DNA from: Primula veris
Lineage: Eukaryota > Streptophyta > Magnoliopsida > Ericales > Primulaceae
Direction: 5' to 3'
Length of the DNA: 64,000 nt
Assembly (NCBI GenBank): GCA_963682055.1
Contig: OY821744.1
Coordinates: forward strand, 30,108,967-30,172,966
Below, in pieces: positions 34,301 through 45,150 of this stretch; positions within the stretch are counted from its first letter, which is position 1, and every line of letters begins with the position of its first letter. The translations under genes and the position numbers were made by a program. The notes under the pieces are model-generated. The model ran no database searches. It was not told the DNA's origin and was given only the letters and a program-made list of their open reading frames with translations.

Positions 34301-34521
34301 ATAATATCGTGGTCGCTAATATTCCTATCGGGTCCTTTCTTTTCGGTGATGTGGCAGCTCTCTTCTATCACAAGCATATCGGTGAAAGAAATGGAATGTG
34401 TTTGGGTATGCAATGCTACCAAACAACGTTTATCATTTGGGGGTGTCTTTGTTCTCTTGGTACTTTTTTGGCGATAGTCCTTCACATGAGAACCAGGAAA
34501 TTCTACTCACATAGGTTTTAA
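31337..34521 (+). CDS. Nodulin-like / NFD4 family MFS transporter, two exons
   Basis: Exon 1 is 31337-32466, intron 32467-34097 (GTAACT...TTCCAG), exon 2 34098-34521. The junction splits an Arg codon (AG|G), giving 517 aa. The second ATG (31346) has the better context (A at -3, G at +4) and matches family starts, giving 514 aa. This is a multi-pass membrane protein of the plant nodulin-like family (PF06813). The N-terminal motif is LQSINGSNSNFPAYSSQLKR, followed by SDAGKLLGW. A hydrophilic loop (about 255-305) separates the two helix bundles. Exon 2 carries the conserved SRPASIAMM, CTGAITSISVSLTTELFG and FSVNHNIVVANIPIGSF. No stop or frameshift; it looks functional. Substrate is unknown for most members, and the NUCLEAR FUSION DEFECTIVE 4 label is by homology. 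The intron holds two MITEs. Confidence 0.88.
33090..33251. mobile_element. hAT-like MITE in the transporter intron
   Basis: 162 bp with ends ACGGAGCCAGAATT and GTGGCTCCTCCCCTG, degenerate hAT-type inverted termini. It is flanked by tttagaac (33082-33089) and tctggaac (33252-33259), which agree at 6 of 8 positions. Old insertion, non-coding. Confidence 0.6.
33682..33862. mobile_element. CACTA-like MITE copy 1, in the transporter intron
   Basis: 181 bp, ends TACTACAAAATAATG and TTTTTTATAGTT (degenerate CACTA...TAGTG), with a 3-bp flank repeat AAA on both sides. The interior repeats CTGTCACAAA- and CCGTCGCTAA-like words, the subterminal-repeat style of CACTA elements. Homologous to 52083-52245 and 55247-55439. 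Confidence 0.7.
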
Positions 34522-34946
34522 TTTAGTAGAAAAACTATTACGGTATTGACTTAAAAAGAAAATTGACAATATTAACGTCTGGCCATTACAAACAAATTTG
34601 TTGCTATGATATATATGTCAGTCAAATTTGTTACCACTACTGATGGACTAAATGATCATAAGAATGTTTATTTATATACAAAATCACTATTTTAGTAACA
34701 CAGTTATTGGAGGAATATGTTCAGGGTGTAGCGCAAAATTGGTGTTTTTGTATTCATTTCATTTTATTGTTGGTGCGCAACTTTGGCTGTGTCAATCAAG
34801 CTTATAATTGGTTTTGGACCAGTCAATCAGAATAAAACAAATACTACAGAAAGGTGCTTTTGGAGGTGCTCTTCTTAGTGATTGCAAATTTGCAATGTTT
34901 AGATATTAGTTGATGCAAATGTAGTTTTATATGTGAAGCATATCCT

Positions 34947-35514
34947 TAAGTGGCGGAATCAAAATTCAATTAATCTAAAAATTTAAAACGTTGATTTTTT
35001 TTGTAGTACAATAACAATAAACGGTATAAAAAACCAAAAAAACTGGAGCTTAAAACTTAGTTAACTTGTCCATTAATCTAAAAATTTCAAACGATACAGA
35101 AAAATTAACTACAAATACGAATTTATTAGTTTAAACTTTGTTGTAATATGACTATTAAACTACATAAAAACATTTATTTATAAAATCTTGTAATATTATC
35201 TTAAATATGCAATTAATTAATTGAGAAGTCAAACACTAAATTAATGTTAATTAAATAAAGAGTAAAAAATAGGTACAAAATTCAAATTAGCGACCTTGTA
35301 ACACAAAAAATTTATGTTTAACATTTAAACTAAGTTACTATTTGTTCATTTAGTGGGTCATTAATGTATAAACCTTAAATTTTCGAAATTTTCTATATAA
35401 AATAAATCATTTTTGAAATTTTTAGGAGTGGCGATCCCTTAAATTTTCGAAATTTTCTATATAAAAAAAAACATTTTTGAAATTTTTAGGAGTGGCGATC
35501 CGATTCCGCCTCTG
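34947..35514. mobile_element. Non-autonomous hAT element, 568 bp
   Basis: Left end TAAGTGGCGGAATC, right end the inverse of CAGAGGCGGAATC. Flanking octamers catatcct (34939-34946) and catatcac (35515-35522) agree at 6 of 8. No coding sequence. Near the right end a 64-bp unit (about 35375-35438) is repeated in tandem (35439-35502), each ending 'ggagtggcgatcc'. Confidence 0.65.
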
Positions 35515-35522
35515 CATATCAC

Positions 35523-35906
35523 TACACCAAAAAAAAGGTGTTCATGGCCAAATGACCGAGCATCAACGAGGCCTGCTTCTCTTTGATTTTATAATTTATA
35601 TATGCTCTAACATTGAATTGTTTACTTAATAACTTTCATTGTTTTTAGACTCTATTATTAACTATAATAGGGCCTTTTTTTATATAAATATGCCGTCTGT
35701 AACTTTAGAGAGGAGAGAGTGACAAAGGCTACGAGATGGACCGTCTGCAACTTCCAATAAGAGTACGTTTCCTGCCCGGTTGAGAAACCTCTGCCTTATG
35801 CAACGTGAAATTTTCTCGATTAATCTCGACCTCTGAAATCTCTTGAACTTCCCTCTACTGGGACTTGCTCAGCTCTGCATTTGTACTTACATCCTTTGCA
35901 TTCGTT
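35523..35906. other. Intergenic DNA, no feature recognised
   Basis: Short AT-rich gap between the hAT element and the second copia element. No ORF or repeat recognised. Confidence 0.5.
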
Positions 35907-35911
35907 ATATG

Positions 35912-37264
35912 TGTTGGAAAAACATGTATAAACATGGGTGTTTCCGAATGGTCACTGGACCAACTTCGAGTCATTATTTCATGTGACAGCGCTGAGTTGT
36001 TTATACCGTACTCAACGTGTTTGAGTAGCCCGTGTGACGAGCTTCGTAACGGTATATCGCATGACCTATTCGGAGAATGGATGTGAATACTCGAAAGGTT
36101 AATTCTGGAAAAACGAAATGGTAATGGAAAAAACCATTTAGAATAATCCCATATTGAAAGATTGAGGGTCAATTTTACAATATATATAGAATACCAACGC
36201 ATGTAGTTGTTAAACTAACATGTCCACATACACCTAAGAGTATTAGTGTGTACCACACACGCGCGCTCGCTCGTGTCTCGTGTCTCGAGACGTGGGCACG
36301 GGATTTGGAATTTGGGGAAAATGTCTCGGGTCTTGGGTCTTGGGTCCAAATCTGAAAAGAGAGTTTTGTATAAAATACAAAAGCAGTCCCTAGAGTTTCC
36401 AGCAACAGAAACGTCAGCAATAAATGAGATTAATTGCTGCGGTTTTAGAATTTGATTGAGCGGATTCTGGGGGTGTAACTCCCAGAATTAATGACCATTA
36501 TGGCTGCGATTTCAATAGAGGCTATAAAAGGCATCCATCCCCCTCTCATTTCAGACACACCAGAACACACACAACTCACAGCATAAGCATACATATTAGA
36601 GAGAGAGAACCGCACCACCAACAGCTCGACCTGTGGTTCGGTGCCGGTTTCCATACAAGCCACTCAGTGACAGGAGTTGTACCTTGGGAACAAAGTCCCG
36701 AAACCAGAAACCTTTAAAGGTGGTTCGAAAAATATTGTTTAAGAGAAACTGCCCAGCAATTGCCTCTCCTTTATTTTTCAATCCTTTTAATTCTGTTATT
36801 TCATTTCTGTCCATTTAAATTCTGTTCTTTCATTTCCGTCCATTTAAATTTCAGTACCTTTATTTTTCTCTATTTATATTTTTGTACTGTTTTACTTTCT
36901 GTAATTTCAATTCAGTCATTTCCTATTCTGTAATTTTCAATTCTGTAATTTACTTTTCTGTATTTACAAAAACAGTCCAGCAGTTTAGTAATCATACTAT
37001 TCTGTCTGGCAGTTTTTTTTAATTGTTAAACAGTCCAGCAGTTTAGTTTTATACTATTCTGTCTGACAGTTTCAAACAATTACAATTCAGTCCAGCAGTT
37101 TAATAATTTATATTAATCTGTCTGGAATTTTTAATTAGTGTAATTTAAATTCTGTACGAGTCAGGAATTGTAATTTATATTCCAATTGTGAGAAATAAAA
37201 TTGTTTATTTCATTTGCAGTCCTTTGTTATTTACTTTATTACTTTTCGATATAGTACCAAGACC
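35912..37264 (+). repeat. 5' LTR of the deleted copia element (lacks last 4 bp)
   Basis: Starts TGTTGGAAAA and stops at 'gtaccaagacc', where the partner LTR continues 'aaca'. TATA box TATAAAAG at 36523-36530. The second half is rich in 'ttctgt'/'cagtccagcag' repeats. Confidence 0.88.
36523..36530 (+). promoter_or_regulatory. TATA box in the 5' LTR of the deleted copia element
   Basis: TATAAAAG about 610 bp into the LTR, likely the U3/R core promoter. The same site is at 40177-40184 in the 3' LTR. Confidence 0.6.
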
Positions 37265-39046
37265 GTTGGAGGAGTCAAACAATGAGGAAAATGTGGGGGC
37301 AAGTGAACCGTTGGAGGAAGAAGAAGAAGAGTCTTGACGTAGTAAAAGGGCTAGAAAGGAAACGACTCTCGGTCCAGATTTTATAACCTTCATGATAGAA
37401 GGCGAACCGGCGACATTCAAACAAGCAATGTCATCCCCGGAAGCCCAATATTGGGAGGAGGCGATCAACAATGAGGTTGAATCGATCTTACAAAATCACA
37501 CTTGAGAACTAGTGGATTTACCACCCGAGTGTAAGCCACTAGGACACAAGTGGATCATCAAGAAGAAGAGAAAGCTTGACGGAACGATCGAGAAATACAA
37601 GGCGAGGCTTGTAGTGAAAGGTTTTAGACAAACCGAAGGTGTCGACTATTTCGACAGCTATGCTCCTGTCTCCAGGAAGACGTCAATCCGGATAGTCATT
37701 GCTCTCGCGGCACTGTTCGATCTGGAAATACATCAAATGGATGTTAAAACGGCGTTCTTGAATGGTGAACTAGAAGAGGAGATTTACATGGAACAACCGG
37801 ATGGGTTTGTAGTTCCAGGTAAAGCGCACAAGGTGTGTAAACTTGTGAAATCCTTATATGGACTTAAACAAGCACCTAAACAATGGCACGAAAAATTTGA
37901 TAGAGTGATGCTATCAAACGGTTTTCGGATAAACGAGTGTGACAAATGTGTCTACGTAAAAGGAAATGAAAAGGACTACGTGGTAGTCTGCCTCTACGTA
38001 GATGACATGATTATAATAGGGAGTATTGATAACATCAACTCCACTAAGAAAATGTTGTCACAAAAATTCGAGATGAAAGATTTGGGTGTCACTGATGTAA
38101 TACATGGCATGAAAATTACCAAGACATCAGACGGATATGCGCTATCTCAAACTCACTATGTCAAGCAGATGCTTGACAAATTTGATAAAGATAGTAGAGC
38201 TACATCCAGAACTCCGATAGAGATCTCAACCATCCTGAAAAAGAATTTTGGGGAGAGTGTGAGACAATTGGAATATTCCCGAATAATAGGCAGTCTGATG
38301 TACGTCATGAACTGTACTAGACCAGACATAGCCAACTCAGTGAGTAGACTGAGTAGGTAAACCAGTAATCCCAATGAGGAACACTGGAAGGCCATCATGA
38401 GACTTCTTAGATACATGAGATACACAGCCGACCGAGGGTTGCATTATACCAGATATCCAGCTGTACTGGAAGGGTATTCTGATGCAAACTGGATCTCGGA
38501 TTCCAACAGTACACGATCCACTAGCGGATATGTGTTCGTGATGGGAAGAGCAGCTGTCTCATGGAGATCATCCAAGCAGACCTGCATAGCTAGATCAACT
38601 ATGGAATCCGAGTTCATAGCGTTGGATCTAGCAACAGAAGAGGCTGACTGGCTGAGAAGCTTTCTGGAAGGAATTCCAATGTGGCCGAAACCTGTCCCAG
38701 CAATAAGCATGCACTGCGATAGTCAGTCGGCTATTGGACGGGTGCATGATCATATGTATAATGGAAAGTCCCGACATATTCGTCGAAGACATAAATCCGT
38801 AAGAGAATTGTTAGCTAACGGTGTGGTGTCATTAGATTTTGTGAGATCTAAGGACAATATTGCGGATCCATTTACAAAAGGCTTGACTCAGGTAGGAGTT
38901 GAAGTTTCATCGAGGGGAATGGGGTTGAAGCCCATCAAAATGGAAACCTCCTCAGAGGCAACCCAACCCAAACTGGATACTCCAGCGTCGGGTTCAATGG
39001 GAAAACCGAACTGTGGGGGTGAACGAACAAAACACTCGGGAACTTA
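37265..39046 (+). pseudogene. Copia reverse transcriptase-RNase H remnant with three nonsense codons
   Basis: One continuous frame of about 594 codons from an acidic linker to the polyprotein end, homologous to residues 860 onward of the 24618-28835 polyprotein. RT has GYR-region motifs and VCLYVDD (37987-38007). RNase H has EGYSDANW and STMESE. The C-terminus is complete with [10 protein letters not shown]. It is broken by stops TGA 37335-37337, TGA 37503-37505 (replacing the usual Trp of NHTWELV) and TAA 38358-38360 (usual Tyr). No frameshift. Gag, protease and integrase are gone, so it cannot support transposition. Confidence 0.9.
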
Positions 39047-39523
39047 AGTTCCCAACCCATTTCTAGGATGAAAGAGTGATAGACCTAGACCATCTTAAGG
39101 GTGAGCATGAGGCTCTTAATGAAAACAAGTATCTCGAAGGTCGAGAGGCGTGAGTCAGGACACCGTTGACTTGAAATCACCTATGACAAGTGTGTATGGC
39201 CGATACTATGTGATGAGCCATGGGCTAAATCACTAGAGCACTCGGTTGAATTTTGCCAAGGCAGTTCACGGCCAAATATGGACAACAACCAAATGGCTTA
39301 GTAAGTGGTGTAGAGAGGACAATGTGTGCGCATTACCCTGGCATGCACAAACGCTAAAGGGTTCAAGGCTTAAAGGCTACCCAATAGTAGCATATCAGAT
39401 TTTACGTCACTACGGCAGGTTCAAGGCGCGCGCTACCTGTCCTTATGCAGTGAACTCTTGTGGTTCTCTCGTATGCATTTAGGAGCATTTTTATTTTCAG
39501 CCAATTGCATTCATGTGGGGGAT

Positions 39524-40922
39524 TATTGGAAAAACATGTATAAACATGGGTGTTTCCGAATGGTCACTGGACCAACTTCGAGTCATTATTTCATGTGACA
39601 GCGCTGAGTTGTTTATACCGTATTCAACGTGTTTGAGTAGCCCGTGTGACGAACTTCGTAACGGTATATCGCATGACCTATTCGGAGAATGGGTGTGAAT
39701 ACAAATCGGCTTCAAAGTTGGGCTCTCGAAAGCTTAATTCTGGAAAAACGAAATGGTAATGGAAAAACCATTTAGAATAATCCCATATTGGAAGATTGAG
39801 GGTCAATTTTACAATATATATAGAATACCAACCTATGTAGTTGTTAAACTAACATGTCCCCATACATCTAAGAGTATTAGTGTGTACCACACACGCACGC
39901 TCGCTCGTGTCTCGTGTCTCGGGACGCGGGCGCAGGCGCGGGCTTTGGGATTTGGGATTTGGGATTTGGAGAAAATGTCTCGGATCTTGGGTCTTGGGTC
40001 CAAATCCGAAAAGAGAGTTTTGTATAAAATACAAAAGCAGTCCCTAGAGTTTCCAGCAACAGAAACGTCAGCAATAAATGAGATTAATTGCTGCGGTTTT
40101 AGAATTTGATTGAGCGGATTCTGGGGGTGTAACTCTCAGAATTAATGACCATTATGGCTGCGATTTCAATAGAGGCTATAAAAGGCAGCCCTCTCCCTCT
40201 CATTTCAGACACACCAGAATACACACAACTCACAGCATAAGCATACATATTAGAGAGAGAGAACCGCACTACCAACAGCTCGACCTGTGGTTCGGTGCCG
40301 GTTTCCATACGAGCCACTCAGTGACAGGAGTTGTACCTTGGGAACAAAGTTCCGAAACCAGAAACCTTTAAAGGTGGTTCGAAAAATATTGTTTAAGAGA
40401 AACTGCCCAGCAGTTGCCTCTCCTTTATTTTTCAGTCCTTTTAATTCTGTTATTTCATTTCTGTCCATTTAAATTCTGTTCTTTCATTTCTGTCCATTTA
40501 AATTTAAGTACCTTTATTTTTCTGTATTTATTTTTTTGTACTGTTTTACTTTCTGTAATTTCAATTCAGTCCTTTCCTATTCTGTAATTTTCAATTATGT
40601 AATTTACTTTTCTGTATTTACAGAAACATTCCAGCAGTTTAGTAATCATACTATTCTGTCTGGCAGTTTCTTTTAATTGTTAAACAGTCCAGCAGTTTAG
40701 TTTTATACTATTCTGTCTGACAGATTCAAACAATTACAATTCAGTCCAGCAGTTTAATAATTTATATTAATCTGTCTGAAAATTTTAATTAGTGTAATTT
40801 AAATTCTGTATGAGTCAGGAATTGTAATTTATATTCCAATTGTGAAAAATAAAATTGTTTATTTCCTTTGCAGTCTTTTGTTATTTACTTTATTACTTTT
40901 CGATATAGTACGAAGACCAACA
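39524..40922 (+). repeat. 3' LTR of the deleted copia element
   Basis: 1399 bp, starting TATTGG (second base changed from the usual TG) and ending ACCAACA. Relative to the 5' LTR it carries an extra stretch of about 23 bp near 39702-39724. Confidence 0.88.
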
Positions 40923-40927
40923 ATATG

Positions 40928-41496
40928 TGCAGGTTGGTGCAGTTGATCCAATCATCACGCTTCCTAGTATTCTGTTTACCAATTTTTCACTAATGCCCTG
41001 GAAATGCGATTTTTTTGCTGAATTGAGGGATTGAGGAACTACAACTTATTGTTAACCCTGCTGTTAGCCCCCGCTCCTAGTTCTGCTCATGATTGGTTGT
41101 GGTATGCATTGCCGAGTCGACTGGGTTTGATTTGCTTTTTCTCTATCCTATTATTGGCCCCTGCCTTAGAATTGGGTGCCCCTTTTTCGTCCCCTGTATA
41201 TACAAAAGCCGGGAAACAAGATCCACGAAATCCTCCCATAAGTCGTGCGAATAAGTCTTCATAGCTGTTGTAGCCTTTTTGCTGTAGACAAATGCGTGTT
41301 TAAATTTTCTCCTTTTCTTGCGTAAAGTCCAGATGAAAGGAGATTAAGCCGTCTGTCATATTGTTCTCTTTTGTTGCTCATATGCAGTCCGTGTCTTCAT
41401 TTATTTATTTCCGCACATACTCGTCTGACTCGTTCGGGGCAGTTTTACGTCTCCTCGTGGGTCTGTGTCACAGTTTTATCATTTTGTCCACAAAAT
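40928..41496. other. Intergenic DNA of mixed composition, unassigned
   Basis: Less AT-rich than its surroundings (41030-41480), with a 77-codon ORF at 41031-41264 that I do not recognise. It may be a decayed repeat or gene relic continuing from the neighbouring pseudogene, but I could not align it to a family. Confidence 0.4.
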
Positions 41497-41759
41497 AGTA
41501 TAGGCTACACCATCAAGTGTCGATGAATACGTCCACTTTATGGACGTTTTTTCTATCTGCATCGGAACTTTGTTGAAAGACACTCCATATCAAGGCAGTG
41601 GAAGAGTCAAGGGTCTGTTTGGTATAAACGGAACCAATTTCGTTAGTAAACCTTATGCCATCCGGAGTACCTGCGGCAATATTGGTGACGGTGTATTCGA
41701 CCGCATGACTTAATCTTACGGCAGCTAGAAATAAAACAATAAAGAGGGATGCAAGTCAT
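41497..41759 (-). pseudogene. Basic secretory protein (BSP, PF04450) N-terminal fragment
   Basis: Translation of the minus strand from about 41750 gives a signal-peptide-like stretch (ASLFIVLFLAAVRLSHA). The BSP opening EYTVTNIAAGTPDGIRF follows, then IWSVFQQSSDADRKNV and DVFIDT. These are characteristic of plant basic secretory proteins, small secreted, putatively protease-like defence proteins. The ATG at 41759 is out of frame with the signal peptide (indel in the first codons). After DVFIDT a TGA (41513-41515) interrupts, and the next family motif, DGVAYT, is in another frame. Homology then ends near 41497. So there are two frameshifts and loss of the C-terminal two thirds. No published copy was checked; the family call rests on several consecutive motifs. 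Confidence 0.75.
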
Positions 41760-41897
41760 GGTTAAGTATTTGTTTTGGTGGATAATAAGAGAATTGTTGC
41801 ATAGTTTATAGACTATTTTTCGAGCAGGTTGGTCTTCCACAAAAGAAGTTGAAATAGTCATGGTCATGGGGATTTGATTTAGTTCACAAAATAGTCA

Positions 41898-43228
41898 CAA
41901 AAAAAAAAATTATTTTATTTTATTTTATTAACGAAGAAGCCTGCAGATCAAATATAGTAACTAATTTTATATACAATACAATATTTAAATGATGAAAAAA
42001 CAAAAACAAGAAAAACGTGAGATAAATAATAAAACAGTACCCCGGTTTCAAAGTAAAAATAAACAATGATCTAAATCGTGAGATGCAAGTCTTTACTTAA
42101 TAAGTATTTTTTTTTTCCATTTATTTTACAGTGCTAAAGCTTGGTATGCCAGTCAAATCAATAACGTGAGCACCATAAACCTCTCGCGGTAATTCCATCA
42201 AATTAAGATAAGTATTTGTATGTTTATTAGAACCTAATTTTGCTAATGAACAGTGTGACGGACATATATTGGTATAAGATATATGAGGTTTTGTTTTACC
42301 ATTCCACCAATTATTCACTAATAAGAGTCAGTTTCAATGTCAACATTATATATATCTAAAGAATAACAAATTTGAAGCTCAAAGTATAGTGCATTTAACT
42401 CAGCATAAGTATTACTTTTAAATCCTAAATGAGAGCAAAAGGCAAAAATAATATTACCTTTATAATCACGCAAAATACCTCCACTCCCAGCTTTACCAGG
42501 GTTACCAAAAGAATAACCATCTATATTTAATTTCAGCATACCAATAGCAGGAAGAGACCAAGCCATATCAATAGGTTTTTTAATAATCGTTTTATTAATA
42601 GGAATGTCACAAGGTTGCAAAGTAAGAAGGTTAAAACAAGTAGTAGGAATTAACCTACCTATTTTATCTACATGAGTATTACCCAGAAAATGATTACACC
42701 ATAAAGAAATAATATAATGAACACCCAAAAAAGTCGGGAGATGAAAACCAAAAAGATTACTAAAATAACCTCACAACTTCAAACTAACATCATTCTTAGT
42801 AAAAAGATGATTAGCATTATCAAGACAATGAATAGTACAATAAATACATTTGATTGCTAGAGCAATACCAAATTTCTGCACATCTCCATCTAATTTAACA
42901 GCATTATTCCATAATTTCCAATTAAAAGTGGAGATTTTTATAGATAAATTTTTATTCCACATGTGTTTATAAATATTATTAGTGGGGTAAGTCCGTCTAA
43001 AATGATGAAAAACATTCTTACAAGTAAAATTGTCATCGGTAGTGTTTGGCCAATATCTAATGTCCTCAACTATTCTAAAAGTAATATTATACTTATGAAT
43101 ATCTTGCAATAATGAAATATTACCAATTTCTAATATAAGTTTATAATTCTAATTAATACCATTATGGACCTGATTAAGAAGAAGGTAAGGATTATTAACC
43201 GTGAATTCTTCACAAAGAGGTTTAGTAT
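41898..43228 (-). pseudogene. LINE remnant: zf-RVT and RNase H domains with A-rich 3' tail
   Basis: The C-terminal end of a plant L1-type retrotransposon ORF2. Around 43225-42775 is the zf-RVT region (NFTCKNVFHHFRRTYP, IYKHMWNKNLSIKISTFNWK). 42728-42121 is an RNase H (RVT_3) domain: MLKLNIDGYSFGNPGKAGSG, then GGILRDYKGN and YAELNALYF. It ends SLAKLGSN...YGAHVIDLTG. Stops and a one-base shift after 'ETDS' (near 42318) break it. The 3' UTR ends in 'ttaataaaataaaataaaat' with a poly-A-like run (41898-41932), the normal LINE tail. 5'-truncated; RT proper is absent. Confidence 0.8.
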
Positions 43229-43763
43229 ATCAAAATCTATATTTTTTATATATATTTTAAAATAGATTTTTAAAATATGATTTTGAAAAAAAAAATCTAA
43301 TACCAATCATAGCGCCTATGTTTTTTTTAATTCTCGAATAATAAATTAAGCTTAAGAGCATAGGATAATTCTTGGTTTGCGCGCCACGTAGTAGTTTCAT
43401 TTGGTGGCGTTGCACCATGCAAATATATATGACTTCAAAATTTGCACTAAAAATTCAAAGCCAAATAATAAAGGGATTTGTTTTAACATTGTTGGTTAAA
43501 AAAAAAGGAAAAACGAAACATGCATGTAGTACTGGAGCAAAGGTGGGAAAGAAAAATTGAACTTTCTTAGGATTAATTGACATTTTCTTTTTCTTGAAAG
43601 GCCTGATAACATTTCTTAGATCTTACAGCAAACAAATGCAGAAAGATTAATCACACACAAACAGAATTGGGATACAGAAAACCATTTAAAAACAACATGA
43701 TATTTAACAGTTTGCGACAAAAATGTAGCTCGGAAGATATATAATTCCCTACATCTCATATGT
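43229..43763. other. Intergenic DNA, no feature recognised
   Basis: Gap between the LINE remnant and the peroxidase. It includes the peroxidase 3' flank on the minus strand (below 43764). Nothing further recognised. Confidence 0.5.
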
Positions 43764-44871
43764 CTAATAATTAGCTTTTCTGCAGTTCATTCTTATTTGC
43801 CCTTGAGCCCCATTGGGAGGCTTAATATTACCCATCTTAATCATGGATTTACCAAAATCTTTTAAAAAGGATTCTCGGCTGTCGCTATATTTCCGCACTA
43901 GCTTACTACTTCGACTATTTCCACCACTAAATAGCTCCTGATCAGAGTGTAGCAGCCCCTTTTTTTGCTTTAGGTCCTGCAAACAGAAACAACCGTTATT
44001 ACTGGTTACCAATTCATCCACACAATTTCATTTTTTTTTTAATTCTTGCCTGAAAGTAAATGTTGTCGAAAGTAGTCGTGGTCCCATCTAGTGGTGCTAA
44101 GGTGGTGTCTCTCCCCCAGTCACCGGACAAATCTGCCTTAAAGCGGATGTGAATCCAGTGTTTGTGTTGGTTCCGTTGTAGATTCTGGTTCTGAAAATAG
44201 CACACCGAGCGTGTCCGATTGTGTGGGCCCCGGAGAGAGCAACTAGGTCTTTTAGATCGAGCCCTTGGTTCTTGAAACTTGAGACAAGGCTCGAGAAATT
44301 GGAATCAGGAGAGGGAAGATTTAAGTTTGCATCATTAAAGCATGCGGTTAAGGAGTCCCTCCTGCCTAGTGGCACGTCATACCATAAACCTCCTAGCTGA
44401 AAAACAAAACGAAATCATTCATAGCATTTTGATTCAAACGAACATGTGTGTATTACACATTATGTTATTTATGATATACTCAGAGAATGTGTAAAGATAG
44501 CTAAAGTTAATATTTCTAAAGCGGACAGATGCTGACACGAGCCGTATTGAGTTCAATTTTAATCTAACTTATAAAATAAATTGCACATGGATTGGTAAAA
44601 TTTAAAACTCAACCCAACTCATTACAATTAAAATTCCAATCCATTGCGGGTTGGACGGGTTCGGTTTGTGTTGATTATTAAATTTTTATTTTAATCATTT
44701 ATTTTTCATAGATTGCATAATTAATCTAAATTTTAAAATAAATTGAATATTTTAAAGATAAATATAAATTAAAATCTATCAAAATACGTTTATAACATTC
44801 ACGAACAAGTAACAAAACTAAAATATAACAAAAATAGAAAATTATTGATATTTTGAAATACACACAATGTG

Positions 44872-44909
<38 letters not shown>

Positions 44910-45100
44910 GAATGATATATCGACACATAAAAAAACACACTATGATTACATTTTAATCATAACCATTCATTTAATATGTTTTCAAGGGTTGTGATTGTTT
45001 CTTTGTTTTAGGTATATCACAACCCTTAAAAACATATTAAATGAATGGTTATGATTAAAATGTAACCATAGTGTGTTTTTTTATGTGTCGATATATCCTT

Positions 45101-45150
<50 letters not shown>

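Larger units (their letters stand above)
35912..40922 (+). mobile_element. Internally deleted Ty1/copia element, TSD ATATG
   Basis: 5' LTR 35912-37264, a pol remnant, 3' LTR 39524-40922. A perfect 5-bp duplication ATATG flanks it (35907-35911, 40923-40927). The 5' LTR end is missing its last four bases. It joins directly to the region just before RT, so primer site, gag, protease and integrase are deleted. The 3' LTR starts TATTGG rather than TGTTGG and follows a GTGGGGGAT purine tract. The RT-RNase H part is close to the element at 22614-30488 but on the opposite strand. The LTR pair differs more than in that element, so this one is older. Confidence 0.9.
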
